This document shows, piece by piece, positions 12,319 through 22,739 of a stretch of DNA of 64,000 bases. The stretch lies in NCBI GenBank assembly GCA_914767885.1, contig CAJZBQ010000040.1, positions 806,001 to 870,000 of the forward strand, given 5' to 3'. The notes beneath the pieces were generated by a model. It had not been told where the DNA came from. It did not search any database and was given only the letters and a program-made list of their open reading frames with translations. Origin of the DNA: Blepharisma stoltei. Its lineage: Eukaryota; Ciliophora; Heterotrichea; Heterotrichida; Blepharismidae. Numbering within the stretch: position 1 is the first letter of the stretch; each line of letters begins with the position of its first letter. Position numbers and translations under genes: made by a program.

Positions 12319-12329
12319 GTAAACAAATT

Positions 12330-12529
12330 AATTTTTCTTCTGGGATTTTTTCATTAATTTTGGGTTAGTAAATATACGTAATAAATTCTTTTCAGATAAA
12401 GAAAATTGTGTATTTTTATAATTCTTAGGATTATTTTTTTCTTTTTAAAAATAAATACCTAAGGCATCAAAATAAAAAATAATAAATGATGCCTGTTACT
12501 TTCGATAACCAATAAGTGCACTGAATACT
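12330..12529. other. AT-rich intergenic stretch
   Basis: Between the retroposon and the next MITE. No open frame or repeat recognised. Confidence 0.5.
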
Positions 12530-13507
12530 TACTCCCCCCCTTCGTGAGTGAACAAAACCATTAGAAAAATCGCTATTTTTTGCCCAAAAACCCACCCTCC
12601 GTGAGTGAACAAAAATTTTTTTTAATAGAAAAATTTTTGATATATAAATGATAATTAGTATAATGATATAGAGCTAAATCTGTTTAATTTTAAACAAATT
12701 GATTTTTAAAACATAAATTTTGCAAATTGAATTAATATTTGCTTTCCAATTTTTGCGAATTAGGATTTTTTTTAAATTTCAAAAACAAATATTTTTTATA
12801 AAATTTATACATAAAATGGCCGGAGACGAGCGACCCGTCCTTCCGTGGCGGGTGACCTTATGTATACCGGACATGGTTTTTGGGTGCGAAGAGCTACTCA
12901 AGGGAAGGGCTGGCCTCGAGGCGAGAGGCCTTTACAATTTCCGCTGATTTTTTGCCTGACTCGGGCAGCAGTTTTTCGCATCTTTTTTGCCAGTAGCACC
13001 GAGGCCCAGACTCGGTGTCCGAAAGAGGCAGGGGGATTACCTGCCTAAGCTACTTGGTGGCTTCGCCCCGAATCCCGCAAGGGGTTGAGTTTTTTTTCTT
13101 GGAGATGATCCGGGAAAAAGGGGAAGGCGAGGCTCGACTTAGGTTCTCAAGGGCACAAGTCTCTCCAGTTGAAAGGGTCCCGATCAAAAGGGGCGATGGG
13201 CGGATGGAAAGGGCAGTGTTGGCGTCAACTTGGGTGACACAGCGAGTTGGAAATGGAGGCGGTCAGCTAAGACAGTGTTCTGTCCCTTGACCTCACCTCT
13301 CCCGAGAAACCGGGGGTTTCGGCCCGGGCTTGCTGTGGGTACCCTCTGCCACCCTGCGGATAAAACCGCGGCATGCAGTCCACGAAGTAGGGACTATAAA
13401 TACCCAGCTTAAACTAACTAACTAACTATATATAAATTTTTTTAAAAAAAAAAATTAACCCCCTCGGAGTGAACAAAATTTTTTTGTTTACTCACGGAGG
13501 GGGGAGT
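12530..13507. mobile_element. MITE-type IES upstream of the coiled-coil gene, with a nested retroposon
   Basis: TAs at 12530-12531 and 13508-13509. Outer parts are the standard MITE: a left end built on CCTTCGTGAGTGAACAAAAC and a palindromic right end (GAGTGAACAAAATTTTTTTG then its complement). A 611-bp GC-rich element is inserted near the right end. Confidence 0.9.
12816..13426 (+). mobile_element. Retroposon-like element, family R2, nested in a MITE
   Basis: GC-rich body inserted in the AT-rich MITE. The start resembles other R2 copies (TATACATAAAATGG) and the tail is (AACT)n. It contains CCGAGAAACCGGGGGTTTC, closely matched in the element at 36350-36882. The MITE sequence TATATATAAA resumes on its right. 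Confidence 0.8.
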
Positions 13508-13573
13508 TAAGAAAATAAGCAAATAATGCCAATATTTATTTAAATTCTTTCAAAAACGTAATAAACAATCAGC

Positions 13574-16500
13574 ATGTCAAAAGATCTAACTCCTCAATTA
13601 ATTGGTACATCTATCTTGCCCAAGCCTTCCCCCCGAACACCAACTTCTACTCGAAATACAAAATCAGCTGGACTTAACCATTCTACTTCTTCTTTTTCAA
13701 GAGTGATATCCCAAAGATCTAACTATCCCCCAGTCCGAACTGCCAATTCAACTCGGGGTCAAGTCCAATCTCTCTATTCTCCTCGCAATATGAGTTTTGG
13801 AACCACCACTTATGGTGCTGAGCTTGGGCTAATACGTCCAGGCTCCACATACAAGAAAACTACCGTTGATTACTTATTAATGCATCAGACTCTAAAGCCT
13901 GAGCGACTATCAGAAAACCAAACCCCATCTGTACAGTTTATGAAAACCTTTGACGAATGCAGAGATTTAAGCTCTGCCCAAGAAGCAAAAAGACAGAACC
14001 TAGAAGTACGAATTATATAGAAATTAGTTGACAAAAACTGAGAAATGAATTTATTCCAAAGCATTTCTAGTGCATTTCAGTCGTTTACACATGAAGTAAT
14101 ATCTAGTTAGACTCTACATGCAGAGTATTTTGTAGGCGAAAGCAAAAAAGATGTGCTGAAAACCCTGCTTTATATTGAAAATCTATTTTTTAAATTGGGA
14201 GAACATATGTATAAACTTATTGATGAGAAAAATACCAAAATAAAATCACTTGAAGCTATATGTGAGAAATTTGATGAAAATAACAAAATACTAGGACAAA
14301 CGTCTTCAGAACTAAAAGAAATCAAAGGGAAAAATGACTCTATTGCCAAGAAAAACGCTGAAGAAGTAATATATTTTGAAATAAGGGAAAGAGCATGGAA
14401 CAAAGAAAAAGCTCAGCTAGAAAATCGAATTGAGATGCTGGTAGAAAAGCTAGAAGGATATAAAGACGTTAAATCCAACGACGATATCAATTCTGAGCTG
14501 AGCAGACATGCGAATATTTTGGAAGAAAATATTGTTGAGTATAAAAAAAAGGTCGAATCTCTAAAAAATGTCATAAGTAAGCTTCAGCTTGAGCTTGGGC
14601 TTGCAAAAACAGAAATAAGTGAAAAAATGTCATTTTTTAATCAATTCAGCGAAATCAAGAGAGGGCTAGAAGATGTGATTGCAGAGCATAAAGAAAATGA
14701 AGCAGCTTTGGAAAGTAAAATAGAATGGCTAAAAGAAAGTATTTATATGCAAAAGGAAGATCTAGAAGTTTATAAGAAATACAGGTATAAATACCAGCAA
14801 CTCAAAATCACGCATCATACTACAACCCAAAAATTGCATAATTTAGAAATGAACATAATGCTTGGGAATTTTCACAATGCTGGGCAGAACGGAGATACAA
14901 TTATATCCTTAAAAGACCCGATATTTTCCCCTGTGAGAGAGCCAGTCACATTTGAAAGAGGCTATTTTCGAAGGACGACTAACAAAGAATTCAGCTCAGC
15001 CCCTGACGCTTCTTTACAAAGATCAGAGAGCATCATTCAAAAAGAGTCTTTAGCTAAACAAAAATTTAAACAAGAAGTTTCACTAGACGGTTTAATTGAG
15101 CTTGTAAAACACAATAGACCTACCTATTCATCTCTAGTATCAATTCCTACAGGAAATACTGCGACCTTTTCTCCTCCTTTCGAAGACTGGCTTGAAATAA
15201 CTATAAGAGGTATTTTTGATTCAAAATATTATGAGCACTTAATGTGCTCAAAAGAAACTGGAAAAATCCCTTCAAGTTTTCCTGAATTTGTCTATGCGTG
15301 GCTTGGAGCATTCTATGTAGACGAAAGAACAAGGAACGTAAAAGAGCTTGAATGGCACAAAAAAGACCACGCAAATGAGTTCAGATTGAGCATTTTGCTA
15401 GGCTTGTGTGCGAGACCGACTAATAAAATATGAGAAATATTCACTTTTAAAGAGTTTCTTTTAGAAGATATGGGTATTGACGAGCTTGCATTTTTCTTGC
15501 ATTGCAGGTTTGCACTGTTTGGAGGCCCTCAACTTTGCCACTCAAGTGGGAGGTTTTCTAATTTCCATTACCTTGGGTTTGATAAGGTTTCTTCTGTGGT
15601 CGACATGCTCATGGCAAATCTTCCTACAGCAAGCGTTACTGAGCTAAAAAACATTTTAAGGCAAAAATGCAGAGACCAAAATGGCGCTCTTACTATAGAA
15701 AGTTCTCTTGTGCTACGAGTTATGCTGGAATATTACCGAAATGAAAAATCCTTTAAAATTCGAGTCATAAATGATTTATTTGAACAAAACGCAAGAGAAA
15801 ACGAGCAAGCGCAAATGAACTTTGAAAACTTCAAATACCTTGTGAAAAACATTGATTTACAAATCCCTGAGTCAAGAATTGCTAACTCCCCCCCCCCCCC
15901 CTCCGTGAGCGAACAAAACCATTTAGAAAAAATCGCCATTTTTTGACCAAAAAACCCACCCTCCGTGAGTGAACAAAAAATTTTTTTAATAGAAAAAATT
16001 TTAATGGAAAAAAAATTTTGATATATAAGTGATAATTAGTATAATGAAATCTAGAGCTAATTCTGTTTAATTTTAAACAAATTGCGTTTTAAAACATAAA
16101 TTTTGCAAATAAAAAATTAATATTTGCTTCCCAATTTTTGCAAATTAGGATTTTTTTTAAATTTCGAAAAAAATATTTTTTATAAAATTTATATATAAAT
16201 TTTTTTTAAAAAAAAAAATTAAACCCCCTCCGTGAGCGAACAAAATTTTTTTGTTCGCTCACGGAGGGGGGGGGGGGGAGTAAGCTCTTCAGAGACTCCT
16301 GGGCAATCGGAAATTCAAAAATAACTGCTGGATCATTTCTAGCAGCTGCAAATGAAAATGGGTTCTTTTTTCATCATTTAAGGCTAAAAGGAATCTACTC
16401 TAAGCCAGCAACAGATCAATATGGCATTATTGATCCAAACGCTGATGCTTTTTCGTCATTTTGGTATAAAATTGAGACATCGTGAAAATCAATGAATAAA

Positions 16501-16971
16501 GACATAGAAATGATAAAGGAAATTGTGGGTGAAATGGGAGTCCCAGATTTATCAGCAAATCTGTCTAAATTTGAAATGATACTCAATAGAAAAGGAACAA
16601 TTTCAAAAGAAGATAATGGGAACTGGCATATCGGGGATATTTTTAGGCATTATTGGTATATGGTTATCCAAATTCAGCTAGCACTAAGTGAATGCAATTA
16701 TTTTAGCTTAAATCTAGGATCTGATAGAGAATCTAGAGAAAGAGAAATGATTGAAATAACTTTGGGATGCCAAACCTTTATTAAGAAAGTGTATGAAATG
16801 AATATAAAGAGAGTGTCAGCGAAGATCATGCTAAGAAAGGTGCAGAATAAATGGAAAAATATTAAAAGAGATAAGCAAAATCGATTGGTGAATAGAATAT
16901 TCAAAGAAATTGGTAAAATTCAGAAATCTGGAAAGACTTCTCTCGCAGGGTTGTTGGCTAAGCATAATTAA
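13574..16971 (+). CDS. Coiled-coil protein of unknown function (989 aa), interrupted by a MITE
   Basis: Not assigned to a family. N-terminal about 140 residues are Ser/Thr/Pro-rich; a long charged coiled coil follows (KIKSLEAICEKFDENNKIL to about LEVYKKYRYKYQQLK), then a globular C-terminal half. Two 15-nt introns, GTACGAATTATATAG (14006-14020) and GTAATATCTAGTTAG (14096-14110), are needed to keep the frame. TGA is Trp in NKIWEIFTF and ETSWKSM. A 398-bp MITE (15883-16280) sits in an exon; excising it joins ESRIA to KLFRDSWAIGNSK. After removal 2970 nt (990 codons) remain. The gene is the cleanest proof of IES structure in the window. It converges on SKP1, with stops 104 bp apart. Confidence 0.85.
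15883..16280. mobile_element. Canonical MITE-type IES inside an exon
   Basis: TAs at 15883-15884 and 16281-16282. The left end is TAACTC, a long C run and TCCGTGAGCGAACAAAAC; the right end is a palindrome, CCGTGAGCGAACAAAAT ... TTTTGTTCGCTCACGG, then a long G run and GAG before TA. Its middle carries ATATATAAGTGATAATTAG. Excision restores the coiled-coil frame exactly. Confidence 0.95.
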
Positions 16972-17075
16972 AGTAAAATATTTATTTTCGTGATCAAAAT
17001 ACGATTCTTTAATTTTAAATGCTAGAAAAATATATAAAACAGAGCATTTTAAAAGCATTTAAGATTGATAATTAT

Positions 17076-18063
17076 TTAATTATTTGTTTTAGCATCCATC
17101 GCAAATGGAAATTCGCATACTCTAAGTCATTCATCTTCTTCAATTCCAAGTTTAATAAATTCAGTCAAAGAATCAAATTCTGAGCCTGATAAATTTACAT
17201 AGCTTGATGCGATAGCAATGCAGCAAAGTTTCATCAGAACTATAATTTCAAGTTTATGTGCTGCAAGAGCTAATTTAAGTAAATCTTCCTCTGATAAGCT
17301 TTTAAAAAATGCTCTATCAAAATCCTTTACTCCTTCCCTATGTGATTGTTTTTTTAGAAATTTAAATATAAAGTTTATAGTAGTAATTTTTTTTCGAAAT
17401 TTAAAAAAAATCCCAATTGGAAAAAAAAATTTTATTAATTTGTAAAATTTATGTTTTAAAATACAAGCTGCTTAAAATTAAACAGAATTAGCTAGAGATT
17501 TCAGATAATAATTATTATGCATTGCAATAATTTCTTATCATGCATATGCATGCCATTTTGAATTTGGTATGTGAAAACTAAATATGCGTTTCAAAACGCA
17601 GATTTTAGTGCGGCAAATTCATAATTTGAAATTTCACATGAAAATGGCGCGTATAACATCCATAAGAAATTTTGCCAACGGATTATATCACTTATATATC
17701 AATTTTTTTTCATAAAAAAATTTTTGTTCGGAGGGTGGATTTTTGGGCAAAATAGGGATTTTTCCAATGGTTTTGTTCGCTCACAGTGGGTGGGTAAGTT
17801 AGTATAATTTCATCAAGGTTACGAGTTTTCAAAGGAAAGTCTATTTGCTCTGGAGAGATAAAATCGTGAAACTTGCAAAATTCAATTATTTTGCTTAAGG
17901 TTGTGGTGTCAATTTCTAGATGTTCCAAAGAGATCTCATGCTCCAAGTTTGGCATTTGCTGAAGGACTTCGGAGTAGTTGAGAATTATGATCGGGATTGT
18001 AAATAGGTCTCCATCCCAGCTTAAAATTTTGATATTTTCGAGATCTGAATGGTTTTCCATCAT
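17076..18063 (-). CDS. SKP1: SKP1 homolog, interrupted by a MITE
   Basis: Adaptor of SCF ubiquitin ligases. It starts MMENHSDLENIKILSWDGD at 18063, giving the Skp1 BTB/POZ-type N-domain; after the IES it reads KDFDRAFFKSLSEEDLLKLALAAHKLEI, then the Skp1 C-terminal helices ending DEWLRVCEF (TGA = Trp). A 472-bp IES lies between TA 17328-17329 and TA 17800-17801; removal gives NLDEIILKDFDRAFF in frame and a total of 172 codons (171 aa), the usual Skp1 length. No intron. The Trp-Cys-x-x end of animal Skp1 is not conserved exactly. Confidence 0.85.
17328..17799. mobile_element. MITE-type IES in SKP1 (inverted orientation) with nested repeat
   Basis: Right end, read on the minus strand, is CTAACTTACCCACCCACTGTGAGCGAAC, split here as CTAACTTACC and TGTGAGCGAAC. 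The left end is TTTACTCCTTCCC. The body matches the main MITE and is split by the small repeat at 17518-17676. Confidence 0.88.
17518..17676. repeat. Small nested repeat, copy 2
   Basis: Second copy of the element at 8408-8570, with inverted ends AATTTCTTAT ... ATAAGAAATT and a conserved centre (GCAGATTTTAGTGCGG). It interrupts the MITE body. Confidence 0.78.
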
Positions 18064-18142
18064 TACTCTAAAAGTTTTTAAAATATTCTATTTTAGATAT
18101 GGAAAATACTTTTTCTATAGACCAAAGTCACAAAAAGTGAAA

Positions 18143-18310
18143 TTATCCATAGTGAGCTATTTTGGGCTTCTTATCTATTAAAGATCTTTCTTGAAAGTAT
18201 GTCTTTGGATTTCTTGAGTATGCAGCGATTTCCGGTATAATAATTATTTTCGAACAAATAGGACAGCTACAATAGTGCTTTCCATAAAATATAAAATATT
18301 TGCTTCTCAT
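18143..18310 (-). CDS. Hypothetical 55-aa protein with a CxCPxC motif
   Basis: Open frame starting MRSKYFIFYGKHYCSCPICSK and ending PKIAHYG. The Cys cluster hints at metal binding, but no family is recognised. It lies just 5' of SKP1 on the same strand, with the foldback IES 18330-18562 immediately upstream. It may be a chance frame. Confidence 0.3.
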   Translation of the reverse strand: MRSKYFIFYGKHYCSCPICSKIIIIPEIAAYSRNPKTYFQERSLIDKKPKIAHYG

Positions 18311-18329
18311 AAAAATCTTAAATATAGTT

Positions 18330-18562
18330 TATAGGCAATGCCTTTGAGTAGCGCGCTAAGCGCCCGAGACTTTCCGACGAAGTCTGGGTGGTGGTTTGAC
18401 CAGCTGATGTTGGGTCAAACCAACATCCAAAATGACAAATTCTTCTCATATAGAAGATTTGTCAAATTGGATGCTGGTTTGACCAACATCAGCTGGTCAA
18501 ACCACCACCCAGACTTCGTCGGGAAGTCTCGGGCGCTTAGCGCGCTACTCAAAGGCATTGCC
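18330..18562. mobile_element. Near-perfect long palindrome (foldback IES)
   Basis: About 110-bp arms, starting TAGGCAATGCCTTTGAGTAG and ending in its complement, around a short spacer near CATATAG. Flanked by TATA at 18330-18333 and 18563-18566. GC-richer than its surroundings. It lies between genes, so excision cannot be tested by reading frame. Confidence 0.85.
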
Positions 18563-18600
18563 TATATCTAAAATTGAACCATATAAAGTGCGCAAAAATC

Positions 18601-18916
18601 TAACTCCCCAGTCCATGAGCGAAAAAAAAAAATTTTTATGGTAAAATTTTTTTTCGAAATTTAAAAAAATTTCAATTTGCAAAAATTGGAAAGCAAATAT
18701 TTATTTAATTTACAAAATTTATATTTTAAAACGCAATTTGTTTGAAATTAAACAGAATTAGTTCGAGACTTCATTATACTAATTATCATTTATATATCAT
18801 TTTTTTTTTCATAATTAATTTTTCAATTAAAAAAATTATTTGTTCGCTCACGGAGGGTGGATTTTTGGGCAAGAAATAGGATTTTTCCAATGGTTTGTTC
18901 GCTACGGAGGGGGGAG
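18601..18916. mobile_element. Intergenic MITE-type IES
   Basis: TA 18601-18602 with TAACTCCCCAGTCCATGAGC; right end GTTCGCTACGGAGGGGGGAG before TA 18917-18918. Body matches the main MITE in reverse orientation (CGGAGGGTGGATTTTTGGGC). Confidence 0.88.
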
Positions 18917-18918
18917 TA

Positions 18919-19107
18919 AGAAATATTTATTTATTTAAATGAAATGGCTAATTGCATCAAATTAGCAATCTTAATTTTTAATCAAAATTTGAGCTCGACA
19001 CCAAATTCAGTCAAATCCAAAAACCTTTGTCTCTATTGTTTATATTTCATCTATTGGGGAACAAATTCCTGGTATGGGCACTATTTGTCTTTAAATATGA
19101 ACGTTAA
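18919..19107. other. AT-rich stretch upstream of the RanBP2-type gene
   Basis: No convincing gene or repeat. It probably holds the promoter of the zinc-finger gene at 19108. Confidence 0.4.
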
Positions 19108-19305
19108 ATGTCTGAGCAGAGTCAAAAGATAAGTTATCCAAATGCAATCAAGAAAAGAGTAGACGGCGATTGAAACTGTCCCAACTGTTCCAATTTGAAC
19201 TTTTCTTTCAGAAGTACCTGCAATAGATGTGGTTATACAGAAAAGACGGATGATCCTGAAAAAAGTACAGCGCATTTTTTTTTTCATGACCTTTTTTACA
19301 GTTAA
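19108..19305 (+). CDS. Small RanBP2-type zinc-finger protein (65 aa)
   Basis: Reads MSEQSQKISYPNAIKKRVDG and then the RanBP2-type zinc finger DWNCPNCSNLNFSFRSTCNRC, whose first Trp is encoded by TGA. All four Cys and the central NxxFxFR motif are present, the pattern that binds single-stranded RNA in ZRANB2-like proteins. It stops at 19303-19305. The next gene, 45 bp downstream, encodes the same kind of finger. Confidence 0.75.
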
Positions 19306-19350
19306 AAATGACGGTATTTTTATTATGAAAAAATACGCTGTTCTTTTTTT

Positions 19351-19791
19351 ATGATTACCCAGAGAAAGCTAATGCCAACATTCAATGCTTTTCTCTACAT
19401 GAGTGCTCCTTCTTTAGAAGAAACCTCAGCTATATCATGCGACGCTGAAAATCCTCCGCCAAGACTAGATTTTTCTCAATTGCCTTCAATTTCTCCCTTT
19501 CTAAGAGAAAAGTGCCTACAAGCTAGAATTGAGATTAATCCTGTAACAAAGCGCTGCTTGAAATTTGACAATGAAGTTGCAAAAGAAGACAAATCAAATG
19601 AAAACACTCCAAATCCCAAGCCAAAAACCAAAACAAAAGCGAAAAAGCACAAAAAATCTGGCTCGTTGACTGTTCATATTAAAAAGCCTGCTAGAGAAAA
19701 AGAGGGGGATTGAATTTGCCTTAAATGCAATAACTGGAATTTCGCGTTTCGCTCAGAATGCAATATATGTAAAGAATCAAAAGAAAAGTAA
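19351..19791 (+). CDS. RanBP2-type zinc-finger protein (146 aa)
   Basis: N-terminal part begins MITQRKLMPTFNAFLYMS (a second Met at residue 8 could be the true start). A basic, Lys-rich stretch (KPKTKTKAKKHKK) leads into a C-terminal RanBP2-type finger, GDWICLKCNNWNFAFRSECN, ending CKESKEK. Trp in DWIC is TGA. Probably nucleic-acid binding; paralogous to or convergent with the upstream 65-aa gene. Confidence 0.75.
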
Positions 19792-19920
19792 CTTGATCTA
19801 TTTAACTTATTTAAAAATAACTGGAATTTGAATGAATTATTATGCTCTTATAATATAACTAAATTTGTGAGTAAAAGATGTTTGTTTTCGTATTACAGAA
19901 TTTTGCATCTTAGAATAATT

Positions 19921-20529
19921 ATGAAAGCATTATTTGGGCCATATCTTTTTGGCAAAGCAGGCTTGGTAGAATCCCACATCCTGGATCTTCAGCCACTTAT
20001 TCTTTTGTATTTTTCGTCTAGCACTTGATTTCCTTGTAGAGAGTTCACTCCGAAACTCATAGACTTTTGCAGGTTCCATACCATTCTTTTATACAATCTT
20101 CACAAGCTATTTTTTGATAGTCAAATATTGCTTTGCGAAAACCTAAAACAAAAGTCTAAAATATTTGACGAAATTCCCCGACCAACTGTCTGACTATTTA
20201 AAAACGCATAGAGTAAGAATTATGAACAACTTTTACAATAAAGTAAATACACCAACAAAGCAAGCTGAAATAGTTCTTATTCCTTGAGATATGAATGAGA
20301 CTGATTAGATTCATCTGAAAAAATGCCTTGGCTTACAGTTTCACATGGTGATCTTCCTCTCAAGCGGTTTTTGAGTGAAAAATATAAAATCCTAACAAGC
20401 CCTGCATTGGTGCTAATTGATAAAGATGGAAATGCATTGAATACAAATTGCAGATGAGAATTGGAGCAAAAGGGAGTTGAAGCCCTGAAAGGGTGGCTAG
20501 AGCTAGTGGCTAAAGCACAAACTAAATAA
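19921..20529 (+). pseudogene. Broken thioredoxin-like (nucleoredoxin/tryparedoxin) copy
   Basis: Clearly related at DNA level to the intact gene at 21601-22739: MKALFGPYLFGKAGLVESH mirrors MKALLGSHLLSKTGLIGSQ. The active site CPPC is lost (STWFPCREF). After FTPKLIDF an extra segment of about 150 bp appears, flanked by ACTTTT, then homology resumes (FYNKVNTPTKQAEIVLIP) with an in-frame TAG and frame changes. The 3' end (ALNTNCRWELEQKGVEALKG) is still recognisable. Confidence 0.8.
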
Positions 20530-20731
20530 GAGATTTCATTTATTTATTGCAGCATGAAAATGACACAAAATAAATTGTTGATTGTGATTTTTATATTTAA
20601 TTGGTCAAGATGGAGGCTAATTATCGACGAGCAGCTTTTTAAAGAGTGCCAGATTTCCCTGCAATTTTTTTCATTGAGTAATGCGCGTCCATCAGGTCAT
20701 CGGGTAGAACTCGCTTGCTAAGGATTTGAAA

Positions 20732-21290
20732 CATAATTAAATATGGTGCCTCTGCCCAAGGCATGGCCTCCTAGTCATGCAGTCTTAGACACATATTTAA
20801 TATATATGGCTAGTTTTGCCAATCCAGAAATGGACAGAAATATCGGGCAAGCAATTCCGGAAATGTATGGAGGACAGCTGTCGAAATCCGAACGTCTTAA
20901 GCTGAGAGACTATTCAGAGGTGAAATCAGGTGATACAAGATGCAGTGTGATATTTGACATCGAACGAGAACCTAATAATTAATTTTGCGTGAGTTTCTGA
21001 AACGTTATTATGTCAAAACTTAAATAGAGGTGGAAGCTGCTGGAGTCATTGTGTGGCCTCAAATTGAAGTTAGGAAGAGTTGTCCTAGACAAAAAGATTT
21101 TAAAGAACTCCATAATCTGTGACTGAAGGAGCATCAATGAAGCCAATACACCCATTCATGAGAAATCAGTAAGAGCCCTGCCAATTAAGAAATTAAGAAA
21201 AACTGGTCGTATGACTGATAGCAAGCTTTACTGAGGCAAGAGTATCTAGGGCTAAGACTTAGAGGAAATCACAATGCTGCTCTGTAACCA
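20732..21290 (-). mobile_element. Retroposon-like element, family R1 copy 5 (approximate ends)
   Basis: Starts CATAATTAAATATGGTGCC, the reverse complement of the R1 hairpin end seen in copies 1, 2 and 4, and continues with the R1 segment around TTTTGCCAATCCAGAAATGG. No clear target-site duplication found. It fills most of the space between the thioredoxin-like pseudogene and the intact gene. Confidence 0.65.
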
Positions 21291-21600
21291 AACTAACTTA
21301 AATTTAGTTCTTAAATCCATTTAATATTGGATTTATTTAATATGTAGCTCATCTGCTTTTATTCTCATTTCTATAATCTATTGTTTCTCAATAAGCATTG
21401 CATTTTTATCCAGAAGTTTATTGCTCTTTCCATGCATTAAAATGCAATATTCTAAAACAAAAGAAAAGTATTTGATATATTTAGTTATTTAAAAAACTGT
21501 AATTTGAATAAACTATTAAACCCTGCTCATATAAATAAATCCGTGATTATATTCTTGCATTTACCATAACTTTATCAATTAACATCATCCTAACATAAAT

Positions 21601-22739
21601 ATGAAAGCATTGCTTGGGTCACATCTTTTAAGCAAAACAGGCTTGATCGGATCCCAGATTTTAGATTCTCAGCCACTTATTCTTTTGTATTTTTCTGCTA
21701 GCTGGTGTCCTCCTTGCAGACAATTTACCCCCACACTCATAGACTTTTACAATAAAGTGAATACACCAAAAAAGCAAGCAGAAGTAGTGCTTATTCCTGC
21801 AGACAGGACTGAAGAAGACTTTATAGATTACTATGAAAAAATGCCTTGGCTTTCAGTTCCATTCGCTAATGCTTCTGTTATCTCTCCTTAAGATTAAGCA
21901 AGATGATTTTAAGAGAGGCAAAAGTGCTTTTTTTATTAAAAAATCTAGATTAATTATAAAATTTAAGCATATCTAAAATTAAAATTGTTAACTCCCCCCT
22001 TTAAATTAAAAAAAAATTGTTCCAATTAAAAATGGGGTATTTAATTTATTTATAAAATTGGAACTTTTAAAAATATAAATCGAGTACATACTTTGAATTT
22101 TAACTTATTTTTATGAAGAAATAATTTAAAAAATAATTGATTCAGTGTGCTATTTGCACTTTTTTCATTAAATTAGGTTAAACTAATTTTATAAAAAATA
22201 GTATTTTAAATCTCTAATTATTTTTTTAAAACAAAATTAATTAAGCATAATACTTTTGAAGTTTAATTTATTTTATGAAGAATTAAATAAAATAGAAATC
22301 GATTCAGCACGAAATTGTTTAAATATCATCCTACTTGCATTTGCATATTATTTTCATATTAAAAACAAATTTTATTCCAAATAATTGATGGTCAAAGTAC
22401 CAAAAATGAAAATTTTACTGATAAATTGTCCAATTTAAAGGGGGAGTAAGAAATCTTGTTATAAGAACTATTAGTCATACTTTAAAAATTATTCGATTAC
22501 TATTATAGGGTAGTTAATTTTCCCCAAAGCGAACATTTTTCTAATGGGTTTTCCCCTTTTAAAGGCAGAGTAAGCAGCTTTTGGGCGAAAAATATAAAGT
22601 CCAAACGATACCTACATTGGTGCTCACTGATAAAGATGGGAATGCATTGAATACGAACTGCAGATGGGAAGTTGTACAAAAAGGAGTTGAAGCACTGAAA
22701 GGGTGGGAAGAGCTAGTCGCCAAAACAAAAACTAAATAG
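21601..22739 (+). CDS. Thioredoxin-like protein (nucleoredoxin/tryparedoxin type), interrupted by a nested IES
   Basis: Probable thiol-disulfide oxidoreductase. N-terminal sequence MKALLGSHLLSKTGL leads to a thioredoxin fold with the active site SASWCPPCRQFTPTL. The frame is broken after WLSVPFA by a 704-bp IES (TA 21867-21868 to TA 22571-22572); removal gives VPFAKQLLGEKYKVQTIPTL, the expected cis-Pro region, and the protein ends LKGWEELVAKTKTK before TAG. The total is 145 codons (144 aa), the usual size. No intron. A broken copy lies upstream. Confidence 0.87.
21867..22570. mobile_element. TA-bounded IES in the thioredoxin-like gene, with a nested MITE
   Basis: Ends TAATGCTTCTG ... GGCAGAG before TA; excision restores the frame. 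Inside it, 21989-22446 is a complete second TA-bounded element. Nesting implies the inner element inserted later. Confidence 0.88.
21989..22446. mobile_element. MITE family 2 (TTTAAATT ends), nested
   Basis: Left end TAACTCCCCCTTTAAATT, right end AATTTAAAGGGGGAG before TA 22447-22448. Shares the CTCCCC...GGGGAG edge with the main MITE but has a different inner terminal sequence. Related to 53512-53887. Confidence 0.8.

Noticed and set aside
12816-13426. Bacterial contamination or chimera, because of high GC
   Set aside because: It is neatly inside a MITE, has a repeat tail and shares motifs with other insertions in the window.
18330-18562. Transcription terminator hairpin
   Set aside because: Arms of about 110 bp are far too long, and the sequence has TATA flanks like other foldback IESs in exons.
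20743-20982. Protein gene of 79 codons on the plus strand
   Set aside because: Lies in R1 copy 5; the other copies do not keep the frame.
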